Part shown: one piece after another, positions 52,250 through 64,000 of the stretch
Layout of the letters: each line of letters begins with the position of its first letter
Position numbering within the stretch: position 1 is the first letter of the stretch
From: Larimichthys crocea
Lineage: Eukaryota; Chordata; Actinopteri; Sciaenidae
Length of the DNA stretch: 64,000 bases
Direction: 5' to 3'
NCBI RefSeq assembly: GCF_000972845.2
Contig: NC_040016.1
Location: 11,242,701-11,306,700, forward strand
Program-made: the position numbers and the translations under genes
The notes under the pieces: model-generated
What the model was told of the DNA's origin: nothing
Databases searched by the model: none
Seen by the model: only the letters and a program-made list of their open reading frames with translations

Positions 52250-52366
52250 TCTCAGTGGCCACTCCTCACAGAAACCCATCTCACTCAACTTCTTCTTGGA
52301 GAGGGGCTGGTGTTTTCTTTCATCAAACAACTCACAGAGGAGGAGGAAACACTTCAACTGCTCCAG
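52250..52366 (+). other. Possible 5' UTR exon of SLC6 copy B
   Basis: Sequence up to CAACTGCTCCAG is followed by the donor GTAATC. The first coding exon has an acceptor (AACTTTCACTGAAG) just before GTTGAAATGG, which means an upstream non-coding exon exists. This segment, about 1.1 kb upstream, is a reasonable candidate; its start is not defined. Confidence 0.3.
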
Positions 52367-53449
52367 GTAATCTGTACATCTTCTTCTGAGTTTTTCTTTA
52401 CTGCATCTAAACATAGAAATGTGAAATTTAATCATGCATGCTGGTGAAGTGTTTCTAAAAGAAATGCAGCTGACTTAAAACTTATTATATATTCTAACCA
52501 CTGATTCATGTCATTGTTTTGTGTTTCTGAGCTGCTGGTCTTTTAATTACAGTGATTTGGTCAGGAGATAAAATACTGCAGCGACTCTGTTTTCTTTGGA
52601 AAAATGCTTAAATGTTACTGTAGATATGTAGTAGATATGCACTTGCCATCAGACATACTGGACCACATGTTGTGAGTAGTTGTCAGCTACTGCACTTAAG
52701 TATCTTACATGTGTAATTAGAATATCACTGTATTACAATACTAATCCTTGTGTCCGGGTATCCTATAAAGGTCCAATTTAACAAATGATTTTTTGATGAA
52801 ACATTGTGTGGAAATGTAAACAGCAATAAATTAGTCTATGATATGACTACTATGACTACTACTAAGAGGAAACTGGAGAATTAACACTTGTTGCCATGAA
52901 ATTTGCTGCACACACACTGCACACAACCCCCTGACTTTTTATCTTGTGTCATTATCGGGTCAATGTTTAATTTGTTTTTTGATCAAATAATTGGATCAAA
53001 CTAATGATATTACCATCAGCCTTAGCTATAGTTTGGTGACAGTTAGCAAATAAAACAAAGTAAACATTATAACGGCTTATCATCAGGAAGTTGATTGTGA
53101 TTGTGAGCATGCCGATGTAGCCTACTGTTGTGCCTCTGTACTGCCTCACATAGCTGATAGCATGGCTGTAGACTCTTTGTCTTGTTTCACAATATTTTAA
53201 TATATATGATTATGAAGGTGGCAAGTGAGTTGTTCAGGTTTAGTATTTAGTATGCCCTTCAGGAAATCATTCATGTTGAGTGAAACCTGATAACATTGCA
53301 GAGAAACCTGAGAACTTATTAATGCTGTCAGAGCACTGAATGGAATCCTGCACGATTTCCTTTGTACACTACTTAACGGCCAAAAACAACTTGTTTTTGA
53401 CTGTATGACACACTGACATATTCTAATTCAACTTTCACTGAAGGTTGAA

Positions 53450-56400
53450 ATGGACCAAATACAAAACGCGCCACTGAAAATGAATCTGATGAACCTTGGG
53501 ACCAAACCTACTCAGTCCAAACCTCAGGAGAGGGAACAATGGGGCAGCAAGATTGAGTTTATCCTAGCTGTGGCCGGACACATCGTTGGTCTGGGAAATG
53601 TTTGGAGGTTTCCATACCTTTGCTACAAAAATGGAGGAGGTAAATCTTTGTTGTTGTGGCCAGATGTGTCATGTACAAAAGGCTATGGCGTATTATGCCA
53701 TATAAAGGATTAAGATTGTGTTTAGTTAGTTATTTTTCAACTGACAGCAGAGAAAAAACCTTCACCTCTGTCAGTATTTTTATAAAGTAACTGTGAATTA
53801 TTAATGTTAAAATCATTACATGTCTTTGACTGCTGTAAGGAGTTGATTAACAGATATTCTTGCTGCCTACTGCATTTATTTTTGCAAATCATTATTTGTG
53901 TGCACAAATGTATCCAATTTCATCAATATTTAACAAGATTTTCTTTTTTATTTTCAAGGGGTTTTCTTCATACCTTATGTTTTATTTTTGTTCACCTGCG
54001 GCATTCCACTTTTCTTCCTGGAGACATCTTTGGGCCAGTACACAAGTCAGGGTGGAATAACATGTTGGAGAAAAATCTGCCCTCTCTTTGAAGGTAAGTC
54101 TTCACAGTGTTCCTTTTTTTTTTGGATCAGCTACAAAAATAAGTTTTTTTTCTAAAACAATTTTAGGTAATGTTAAAAAACAGGCACCAGATATAACTGC
54201 TAGTAAATATTGTTGTATATAACCACAGTGTGTAGCTTCACTACGCTGCATATTATCACATAAACAATGGCTCAAGTGACTATGTGTATTGAAAGGGGTC
54301 ACTCATACAAACCCACAGAGAATTACCACCCCCTCAGGTTTATCCAGTTTTTTGCCTTTTTCTTAAGTTACAGCCCAAAACTTTAGTGGACAGACAATGT
54401 TTGAGACGAGTTGGTGAATAAGGTGGAGTGTTTAGCTAAAAACTGATGTTAAGATGTTCCCACAGGAGTCGGTGATGACAAAAAAACTAAAAATGTGTTT
54501 TCACTTATCTGCAACTCCAAATGAATATTAATGTTGCTCCGTGTCCCACCAAGAGATTACCACATGTTGATGTAGAAATGTGATTTTTCTTTTAACTGCT
54601 TTGTCTCGCTTACTTAATTTGATTTAGCCAATTTGACCTCTGAGCAAGAAAAACACAGGTTTATTTAATAATATCAATGATGGCTGCAACCCACTAATGC
54701 AATATTATTGCTATGCTATGTTATTGTTATTGCTGGTTCACTGGAATAGTAAATGCCTCTGTGAAATATTCTATATTTGCTATGGAATAAGTGAAATCAC
54801 CTGTAAGGGGGAGAGACATAATAGACAGAGGTAACCAAAGGGTTACAATTCATTCAAATGTTGTGGGATTGGATTACAAAGTCATAAAATCATCATAAAA
54901 TGGAAATACTCAATTAAGTACAGGTGTATAAGGACTGTGCATCAGTTACTTATGTAAATTAACTAAATGACTTTCCACCATTGGCCGTGATATGTCAAAG
55001 GTGTGTTTGTTTAATGCATGTTGTTGAGTTCTGCACACAAGTGGCCAAAAAGAGGAATCCATCCATGCATAACACTGATTAAACCTATTTAGTTCATTAG
55101 GAAATGATCTTTTTTTTTTTTTTTTAAATCTTGAATTGGTGTAATTTTGAAAGGTGGCTTTCCATCTGCATATGTGTTTAATCATGGTATTACAATGAGA
55201 CATCTCTATTTCTCTACAGGCTTAGGTTACGGAAGCCAAGTGATTGTTTTGTACACTGGGGTGTATTACATCATCATTTTGGCTTGGACGTTTCTTTACC
55301 TGTTTTCATCCTTCAGGTCTGAGCTTCCATGGGCAAGCTGTAAAAACAGCTGGAACACAGGTACCAAGGTTTTATTTATCCAGTTGTGAACTATAAAACT
55401 GTGCCATGTGTTTCACTTTGTTAATCAGGTTCTCTTATTTTTTCATGTAAGATGGCTGTTTTGAACACGGTCACAATCAATCATCCGCTCTGCTCCTGCA
55501 TGGAAGTAGCACATCTTCAGTTGTAGAATTCTGGGAGTAAGTATGAATTAATGCATCATATAAGGGCTGCTGTTTTTTTTCTTGTAGTTCCTTAATGAAC
55601 TTTGTTATAGGAGAAGAGTCTTGGGGCTCTCCAGTGGAATTGAGGAAATTGGGAATATTCGTTGGGACCTGGCTCTTTGTCTGCTTCTCGCCTGGATCAT
55701 GTGTTACTTCTGTGTCTGGAATGGAGTGAAAACAACAGGAAAGGTATAGTACAATCTTAATGTTGATTTGTAATGTCTGTAAATCCTGTTCTTAAAATAT
55801 TTAATTGTAAAGAAGGGACACAAAACTTAGCTGTTGGTTCTGTCTTAGGTGGTCTACTTCACTGCCACATTTCCGTACGTTATGCTGGTGGTTCTGCTTG
55901 TTCGTGGTCTTACCTTACCGGGGGCCAAAGAAGGAATCATGTTCTACCTCTACCCAGACCCTTCCCGCCTCACTGATCCAGAGGTAAGGTCCGAATACAA
56001 CAATGAACAAGACTCAAGCTAGTCTACAGCAAGGCTATAGAGGGTCTGTGAGAGTGAGAAATTATAAGATTTCTAAGAGGCTGACAGTGTCAATGCTAAC
56101 GTGATGTTGAGCGACTGGATTGTTTTCACCATGTTCATCATCTTGCTTTAGCATACTAACATTAACTAATTGCCGCCAACACAAAGTTGAAGCTGATGGG
56201 AACGTCTTTAGTTTTGTTGAAGAAAAATTAGATCACCAAAGTGATTACAATTTGTGGAACATCAACGTTTAAACCAAATTTCTTAACAATCCATTCAATT
56301 GAAAGAGACATTTCACTCAAAAACCAAAAAGAGGAAAAGTCCGAGACTCAGGGCACCATGAAAGTCTGCACATTTTAAATATCTTAACAACTGTAGGCTG

Positions 56401-59400
56401 GACTTCCATCAAAATATGTTTAGACATTCTTGCTCCCCTGAGGATAAAGATATTTCAGTCTGAACCGAAGTGGTGGTGGACTGAGATCCTTAGGGCCAAA
56501 CTTCTAGCAATGCTAAAAATGTCGGTCATGCTTAAGTTGCTATGAGCAATATTGTGTTACAAACCTAAACTAAACATAATCACATCCAAATCCAACAGGT
56601 ATGGATGGATGCTGGCAGCCAAATTTTCTACTCCTATGGAGTTTGCACAGGTGTTCTGACATCTTTAGGAAGTTACAACAAGTACAGCAACAACTGCTAC
56701 AGGTTTGTATTTATTTTTTTATTGCCTGTATTGAATTCAGTTTGTTCAACCTAGTTATTATAGTCTGGAGTCTGGTTTATTAATTCTTTGATATTTCATC
56801 CACAGAGACTGTGTTTACCTGTGCCTGTTGAACAGTTTAACCAGCTTTGTTGCTGGCTTCGCCATCTTTTCTGTACTTGGTTTTATGGCAAAGGAGCAAG
56901 GTGTGGACATCTCGATGGTGGCAGAGTCAGGTATGGAGAGTTAATAAGGTTTCACAGAAACCCATAGTGATACTGTTTGAAAATTTGAATTATAAAAATG
57001 ATGAATATGATGTACCTTTGCAGGTCCAGGGTTGGCATTCATTGCTTATCCTCGTGCTGTGGCTCTGATGCCACTTCCCCAGCTTTGGGCCATTTTCTTC
57101 TTCATTATGATCATCTTCTTGGGATTAGACAGTGAGGTAGGACTACTTATCGGGTCGGTTTGAGGTGTAGTAATTTAATTTAGACGGCGTCATTCAACTT
57201 TTTGTATCTCTATCATTACCATAGTTTGTGTATCAAGAGGCGCTGGTCACAACCATCTCCGACATGTATCCTGGGTTCTTTCAAAGCAGCTGTCGGCGTA
57301 AACTCCTTCTTCTTGCCATTTCTGTTGGAAGTTTCTTTCTTGGGCTTCTGATGGTCACAGAGGTGAGCCTTTATTTACAGTATATTTCAAAGTAATACAT
57401 GATGTGATACAAATGGACACAAAAAAGAGGAACAAATGATGTCAAGAAAAAACGTAAAGTAAAATCATTCAGACAGATTATAGCATTCTACATAAACAAT
57501 ACATGTTAGTATGTTTTCTTTATATTGTGCATAGTTTTACTATAATATATCGGAAAAACACAGAGTGTGAATGATGACGACCTTATTTTGACTTCCTGGC
57601 TCTGTTTTTTCTTATTTTCAGGGAGGCCTGTATATTTTCCAGCTGTTTGACTACTATGCCTGCAGTGGGATGACACTCCTGCTTTTTGCTGTTCTCCAGT
57701 CTGTCTGTATTGGATGGATCTATGGTAAGGAAAATGGGGGAGACATCAGTGTTGGATCCATCTATTATTTTTTCAAAGTGGTTCCCACCACAGTTAACAG
57801 GATAAGAAAACTAATTTATGATGTTTGTTTTCACACGTTACTCGAACCTTTGCCTCTTATCTTGAGAATTTCTATAAAAATTATATTCAAGTTAAAGAAG
57901 GACAAATCATTTGTGCGGTTAACCTCATCACAGACATATATACTGTGATAGGTTATGAAAACCAGACATTGTTTCATTTCAAGGGGCGACAAGCAGAAAA
58001 GGCTTCTAACCCATGTTTTAAACCCATAAAGCATTATTTTGAACGCAAGTTGAGGAAGTATTCATAAAATATCAATAATGTGAGGCAGAATTTTTAGGAG
58101 CTGTGCACAAAATGATTCATCCAATTGAATATTTCACTTGATGTAAGCATTAATATATCTTCAGAGATGTGTTGGAACATGGAGATACAGAATATAAATA
58201 TAATATTGTATTACACCATGAATGTTTTGATCAGCTGTGTAGGCGATAACACTGATGTAACTAATTCTCCTCAGGTGCAGATCGTCAGTATGATAATATA
58301 CAGGACATGATTGGATATCGGCCATGGCCTTTTATGAAATATTGTTGGCAGTACTTCACACCAGCTATCTGTATTGTAAGTATAAGAAAAGGGAGCATGC
58401 CTGCTTTGTAAGTTTGCTCATGTTGTAACAAGCGAGTGTATCTGACAGCTGCCAGAGGCTTCTGTCCTGAAGGTAGTCCATGTCTCAACCATATGGAAAC
58501 CAGTAACATCGATGAGGTGCTATACAGCAACTCAAGGCTGTTAAATGCCATTTTGAATTAATTGTTTAAGGAGTTTGTGTAAGGTTGCAACTTGAAGAAA
58601 TATTTAATTACACTATGAACTATAAAGTGTAGATATGTGATATTTTTTCATTTGTAGCTATCGCCGCCAAAATAATTGACTATTTACTTAATCACAAATT
58701 GTTGTACTGTTAGACTGACATATTTAAGTCTTCTCTTCTTTTCTCTCTCTTTAAAGTGCACATTTATCTTCTCCTTGGTCAAATATACCCCACTCAAATT
58801 CAACAACACTTATGAATACCCCTGGTGGGGCTACACCATCGGAGGATTCTTTACTCTATCTTCAACACTCCTGGTTCCTCTGTGGATGTTGTACGCTGTG
58901 TGTGTCACTCCTGGAACACTGAGACAGGTACAGTCACATGTTGTTAAGGTTAGAAGCAGAAGTAATTCAGACAATAGAATACCTATTTACCTCTATTTTG
59001 GCTATTTATGCCTTTTCTTTTCATATTTTGAACTGACATTAGCAAATAAACTGTATTACATCAGTGCTTCAGTCACATTTGGCAGACACCTGCTTGAAAA
59101 GATCAGTATACATACAATTACTAATCTGTGTTTATTGTTAAAGATATCAAATCAGTTTTCAGTAGCAATAATCCAGCATGCATTACATTGCCTAAACTTA
59201 TAAACCCAAAAACATATAGTTCACTAAGAGCTACATGTTTTTGGGTTTATACGTTTATACAGATCACATTTACCCTTGTGTCAGTGTGTTACACTGCCTG
59301 CAGAATCAGAAATAATACAAGCAGAATTTTATTTGGATTCACAATCAGTAGTAAAGGTAATATGGCATCTTCGATGAGATGCCCATGTAGCATGAAATTA

Positions 59401-60410
59401 GTGAAAAAAAATGGTGTGAAGCTGTGGAGGAATTATGCTCATATTACTGCTCTAGTGACTCCTTTCAGGTTGGTCAAGAATGTGTGGGACGAGGAAATTA
59501 AAATGACATAGTTAAGATTTCATGTGGCTTCACTGCAGGAATCAGATCAGAGTTGTGTGGAAAGGAAGCAAACAATTGTTGACTATTGCATGCTTTTTGT
59601 TGTTAATTGAGGGTTATTTCTCCAGTATGTTGATGGAAAAATGTCTAAAAAAGTTCAAAAATTTGAAGTGCTGCCACCGTTTCTTTTCCAGTTTCCACTC
59701 TTTTTTTATGCAGCGGTCGGCATAAATGAAGAGATTGTGGTTTTGGTTAAAATAACTACTCGGCTATCATTAGGGACTGATTGTGGTCAGTAGGAAATGG
59801 GAAACCAACAGCATTTAACTGTTTTAAAGTCTGATGTTTTGTAGACACATTGCACCTCACCCATTGGCACCGGGGTAAACAGCACTCCACCACTGAACCA
59901 AAACAACCACAGAAAGACACCTTTAAGACCAGGTTCATGGGAACAAAAACACACAAACAACCAAGGCACTATATTAAGACTGAGCAGCAGCTTTTCAATG
60001 CCTCTTTCCCAGGCCACGTGCACCTCATTTAACAATCATGTGTAGCACACCTGGACAGAAATAAAAGGAACCGAAGAGCAAAGAGGAACAACCATTACAC
60101 CGTTTTAAAATAGAAGTGCATTGTAGTTGTTATTGGCTTTAAGCCTTGACTGCCTGTTACTGGCAGTTCAGGTGTATTATGGGAAAACGTGATTACTGAT
60201 CAGCAGATTTGTTATTTACAGTTAACCTTCTCTTTCTCCAAACAGAGACTGAAGTTTCTGTGCACGCCATCAAAGGACTTACCCACTGCAACATTAAAGA
60301 AGGCGTCGAATAAAGAAGCATTTCAAACTTTCACAGACTTGTACACACTGCGCACGATAGAAAGTCCTGATGACCAAGGAGACAGAGCTCAGGGGCCATT
60401 CATTATTTAA
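53450..60410 (+). CDS. slc6a13-like: Sodium/chloride-dependent transporter, SLC6 GABA/betaine/taurine branch (GAT2-like), copy B
   Basis: Fourteen coding exons: 53450-53639, 53959-54093, 55220-55360, 55452-55536, 55611-55743, 55849-55983, 56599-56702, 56806-56930, 57024-57136, 57225-57362, 57622-57724, 58275-58375, 58757-58927, 60246-60410. All have GT/AG borders; 1839 nt give 612 aa. Exon sizes from 2 to 13 equal those of copy A except exon 4 (85 against 88), so the two genes are duplicates; in exon 13, 45 of 57 residues agree by eye. SLC6 landmarks are intact: [38 protein letters not shown] and DMIGYRP. The TM1 specificity residue is His44 and the TM6 residue matching GAT1 Leu300 is Thr290, in [16 protein letters not shown]. 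The usual NSGTSF in TM7 is NSLTSF. The second outer loop has fewer glycosylation sites than copy A. The C-terminus ends PFII, a possible class II PDZ ligand. Confidence 0.93.
59199..59251 (+). repeat. 24-bp-stem hairpin in SLC6-B intron 13
   Basis: The left arm 59199-59222 (TATAAACCCAAAAACATA...) and right arm 59228-59251 pair at about 22 of 24 positions around the loop ACTAA. The stem is long and the loop very short, as in a palindromic MITE core or a compact RNA hairpin. Confidence 0.6.
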
Positions 60411-60960
60411 ACTGCAAGGGGGTAAAAAAGACTGAAATGGGACAATAACCATGAGGAGTTTAACAGAGCTTAAACAGTTTAAGTCAGTCAAAACTGCAAA
60501 AACATATGTATCTATCTCATCTTCCAGGTTGTGAATGTAAATATATTATACATACATTTTGTTTTTTTTCTTGTGTATTCCAGCTGTATATATATTTTTT
60601 ATTATTATATAGATTACAGATTGTAAGACTTTTATTTGAAGAGTTCTTTTTAAATAACAACAGGGTGCAAACAAAAAGTCTGGGAGAAGGAAGGGGAGAA
60701 TCTAACTGCAAAACAGTTTTCTGTATGAATTTAGCAATGACAGGAATGTCTTTCCTTCAATTATAAACTGTTTTATATACAGTTTCTGAATGATTCTATT
60801 TCCAGTAGTCTTTATATTATTGTTAATTACAGAAATCCCATTAAATAATGGTATGGGGTATGATAATTTATTGTGTAACAAGCATGAGGTGTTGAAAAAA
60901 CTGGTTAAGAATACTGACAAATATTAACAATTGAATTGAAACTAAGAATTAAGCAATAAA
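60411..60960 (+). other. Probable 3' UTR of SLC6 copy B
   Basis: Non-coding AT-rich sequence follows the stop. The first clear polyadenylation signal AATAAA is at 60955-60960, about 550 nt downstream. Confidence 0.45.
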
Positions 60961-63900
60961 AATGAATGTTTACGTTAGTAAAATACCGACATACTTAGCA
61001 AAGATATGTAGGAAAAATAGGCTTATCAAATAGTAAATGAGGTATAGAGATAAAGACGATTGTGTAGGTAGGTACAGCACTTTACAAAACACCTGTCCAA
61101 TGTAGTGGGCGTTACAACAGAGCACACCAGTGTTCCTTTAACACCCGAAACTGACTGAAACCTTTGTATGCGAGATGTAATTCAACACATTACATGTTCA
61201 GAGCTTCATTCATTTTAATTACGGAGTAATATAAAGCGTCAGTGTTCAACTGTTCTGCACTTTAATTACAGTCTAAGTGCACATTATGTGGGCTGCAATG
61301 TAAAACTTATTGTGTATTCCTTTTGATCACTGTAATACCTCAAATTATCATCGCAAAAAACAAAGTGTGTATATATGTGGGTTGTGTACATATGTGTATT
61401 TTATTATGTATACTCATACGTGGATATATGATGTCTATATCAGTATTTTATTCAATTCAATTTCAAGTCAATTTCTCTAATTTTGTTCTCAAAATTATTT
61501 TCCTTGTTCACTTGATTTTTGTTGGTTTCTATAAAGTACTGTTAATCTGCTGTTGATCTGTTTAGTCTGTAATTTCTCTCCTTAATTGTTTATGAAATAT
61601 CTATTTAAGCAGGACATTTTAATTTCAGATAGACACCTGATTTTATTTCAAGCTGTTTTTACCTGCCTACATCAAAAACCTATATATCCTATAACCACCA
61701 CCACATATCTCTAAATTGGTCATCCACTATTCCAAGGTTTGGCCCCTGGGAGGCGCTGCAGGTCTGTGGTTAGAGGACCCTGCTTCAAAGAAAAAGTATT
61801 GTTTCCTTTCCTTTGACCTCTGCTCCTTAGCTGCAGTGTTAGATCCCTGTCATTGTTAAATCCATGCACACCCACCTGCGTCACTTTAACTTTTTTTTTT
61901 CTAGTCTGTAAATACTGACAATATCGTAGTCTATTATGAACTAGGCCTCACTGCAGAGCTTGGCTGAGCTTTTACATTACACACAAATATAGGAGGGTCA
62001 TGAGGACTTTATAAGCATAATAAAATAATGTTAGATTAGTATTAGTGTAGTTTTTCGTACCTTCACAAATATGGGCTCTATCACGTTTCTTCTTCTTTTT
62101 CTTGCATATAAACATCTTATTTTGAGGGGAAAGGATTCCTGTACATCTTTTTTCCTCTATAACTAAACATAATTAAAAACAACCTCATGTATTAGGTCTT
62201 TTGGAACAGCCAGAACCTCTTAGACGTGACATTGTCAGAACTTAGAGATAGGAGAGGGCTTTATATTCATATATTCAGTGTGCAATAAAGAGGCTACAGC
62301 TTAGAGCTAGAGATGAAGGAGGTCAGTCTAGCAGAAGGTGACATCTGCTGGCTAAACTGTCACGTTGCACACTAATACGGGAGGGGTTGTGATTCTTGTG
62401 AAGTGTCTGCTTTGGGTTAATATTTTGTCCACCGACACTGATAGAAATTAGAAACACTCATCAGAATAACACCAAACAATCTACAGCCTCCAGCTGTGCA
62501 ATGAAGTTGAATCAAAGGCTTTATGAAACAGTTTCAACAAAAACTTGAATTATAACCTTCATCAAGGGAGGATTTATTGTGAGGCTGTTGCATGACACTG
62601 CATTCATCATTTTCAGCAAAATGTGCTTGATAAACGGTAAACGAGTGTAAACCACTACTTGCTGAGACAGATCTGTGCTGAACAGTATAAAACAGACCAC
62701 CAGAGGGCGCTTCACAAGCTAATGATACCCATGCTGTATATTTAATCCACTTGTCTCATGCCATTTGATTCATTGAACACTGGCAACCATAGGATCATTA
62801 AATAATAACATAATAGATGATAATACACATTGATGATAAAAGATAATACACTTTGTCTTTGTAATACTGCAAATATTCAACATTGTATTGACGGATGTTC
62901 TATGAATGATTTCCCTATGACATTATCAGAACTTAGGGAAAGATATATTAAAGGTTAGTGACATATTTTTAAATAATATTTTTGATACAGTATCAGTGGT
63001 CCAGGTCACTCTGTAAGAAGATATTAAACAGTGAGTCTGTGACAGCAGGGCCTGAGAGAAAGTGTTACTGAGTGTTATTCCATGTTAATCACATGGTCAC
63101 CCCTCAGTGACCTGATAGGACTTTAACATGAGGTTTATGAGTTTAATGGTTTAGTATTTCCTCTAGTATGCATCTTTATCTTGTTATGAATTAAGCATTG
63201 TCAGGATCATGTTTACAACCAACCAAACTAATCAACATCCAACCAACAAACCAGTTTTCTGCTTTTATTATTATTATCAAAATAGTTTCCTGACAATCAA
63301 CTATTCAACTACTCATCTCTACCACCAACAGATATTAAAAACGCACTGGTTACTAACATGCTAAATATATCCTGAATCTCAGTACTTTATCATGGTGTCC
63401 ATACTCAGAAAAGTATTCACTATTTAGTTTTAGGTGCATTAACCTGTGAAAGAAAGACGGGATGCATGTATTTATAATATCACTTAACCTCAGGCAATTG
63501 CTCCCATTAACACAGTACTTGTTTGTTGTTGTTTTATGTATGTAACTCTCATGTGTTATTTATGCTGCACTAAAAGTGTCCTGTATGGAAGATTTAGATT
63601 TTGATAAGATTTATTGAACTGAGTTCAATGGAATTATTGCGTTCTCCCACAGATATTCAAATACAAAACTGGGTGTATGAGGTGAATATTTGGATGTATT
63701 ATTGAAAAAAATAGTATTTGAATCCTTCAGAATAAAAACAAGTAAAGTGGATGAAGTTATGATACTATACTTAGCAGCTCTACAGTTGATGATACTGACT
63801 ATAACGTCTTTTAATACTGATAGGTGAGTAATAGTTTTTGTACTGTTTGTTTCATGTTGTATATAGCTATACAGTGGTCAGTTGTGTTGACATGGTTGAC

Positions 63901-64000
63901 ATAACCTGTAATACAGTATGTTCTAGACCAGTCATATAATGTATATTATGCTATTATGCATTCAATATTAATAAAGCCAATTTGGTTTCCCAAACCAATC
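60961..64000. other. 3' flanking DNA, no gene recognised
   Basis: AT-rich, without domain-bearing frames or structured RNA genes. An AATAAA occurs at the very end (about 63970) without an associated coding exon in view. Confidence 0.5.

Larger units (their letters stand above)
47411..52250. other. Intergenic between the two SLC6 genes (remaining part)
   Basis: Apart from the simple repeats and LTR fragment listed, this stretch holds AT-rich DNA with no recognisable gene or RNA. Confidence 0.5.

Noticed and set aside
57670..57948. Extended frame reading through the donor of SLC6-B exon 11
   Set aside because: Family exon structure and the GTAAGG donor at 57725 show that the extension is intron.
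1..64000. tRNA, rRNA, snRNA genes and CRISPR arrays
   Set aside because: None was found by eye on either strand; short conserved RNAs could still be missed.

Overview
The window is vertebrate genomic DNA and almost certainly teleost. It holds multi-exon genes with GT/AG introns and long AT-rich intergenic DNA. It also holds fish-type short interspersed repeats, (CTAT)n, (CA)n and (AAT)n microsatellites, and decayed LINE, LTR and DNA-transposon remnants. No bacterial-type operons, CRISPR arrays, rRNA or tRNA genes were seen. Nearly all short open frames in the window are chance or repeat-derived; the real coding sequence lies in short exons.

Layout. (1) 1-2.8 kb, minus strand: the 5' part of srsf3 (SRp20 splicing factor). 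A non-coding exon 1 lies at about 2.6-2.8 kb. The start codon sits on a 29-nt exon, the RRM is encoded by the next two exons, and a candidate poison exon lies at the window edge. The RS domain lies beyond base 1. (2) 2.8-12.6 kb: AT-rich tandem repeats and gene-poor DNA. (3) 12.7-25.2 kb, plus strand: fkbp5 (FKBP51, Hsp90 co-chaperone). It has a GC-richer promoter, a cluster of glucocorticoid-response-element-like palindromes in the promoter and intron 1, and ten coding exons giving 455 aa. (4) 31.35-37.36 kb, minus strand: an SLC6 transporter of the GAT2/taurine/betaine branch, 14 coding exons, 601 aa. (5) 37.4-53.4 kb: a mobile-element graveyard. It includes a complete non-autonomous hAT-like element with an 8-bp target duplication and a solo LTR (5-bp duplication) nested inside it, and a long-TIR element carrying a transposase N-terminal remnant. 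(6) 53.45-60.41 kb, plus strand: a second SLC6 transporter with the same 14-exon architecture (612 aa), divergent from the first. (7) 60.4-64 kb: 3' flank with no recognisable gene.

Biology. The two SLC6 genes are an inverted duplicate pair. By eye both lack the residues that set substrate choice in the known mammalian GABA/betaine/taurine carriers: TM1 has Gln or His where mammals have Glu, Tyr or Gly, and TM6 has Ile or Thr where mammals have Leu or Gln. They are the best candidates here for an undescribed function. Their position beside fkbp5 parallels human FKBP4 and SLC6A12/SLC6A13 on 12p13, so they may be an ancient paralog group lost from mammals. fkbp5 appears wired for direct glucocorticoid control and carries FKBP52-like residues in its FK1 domain plus an unusual basic C-terminus.
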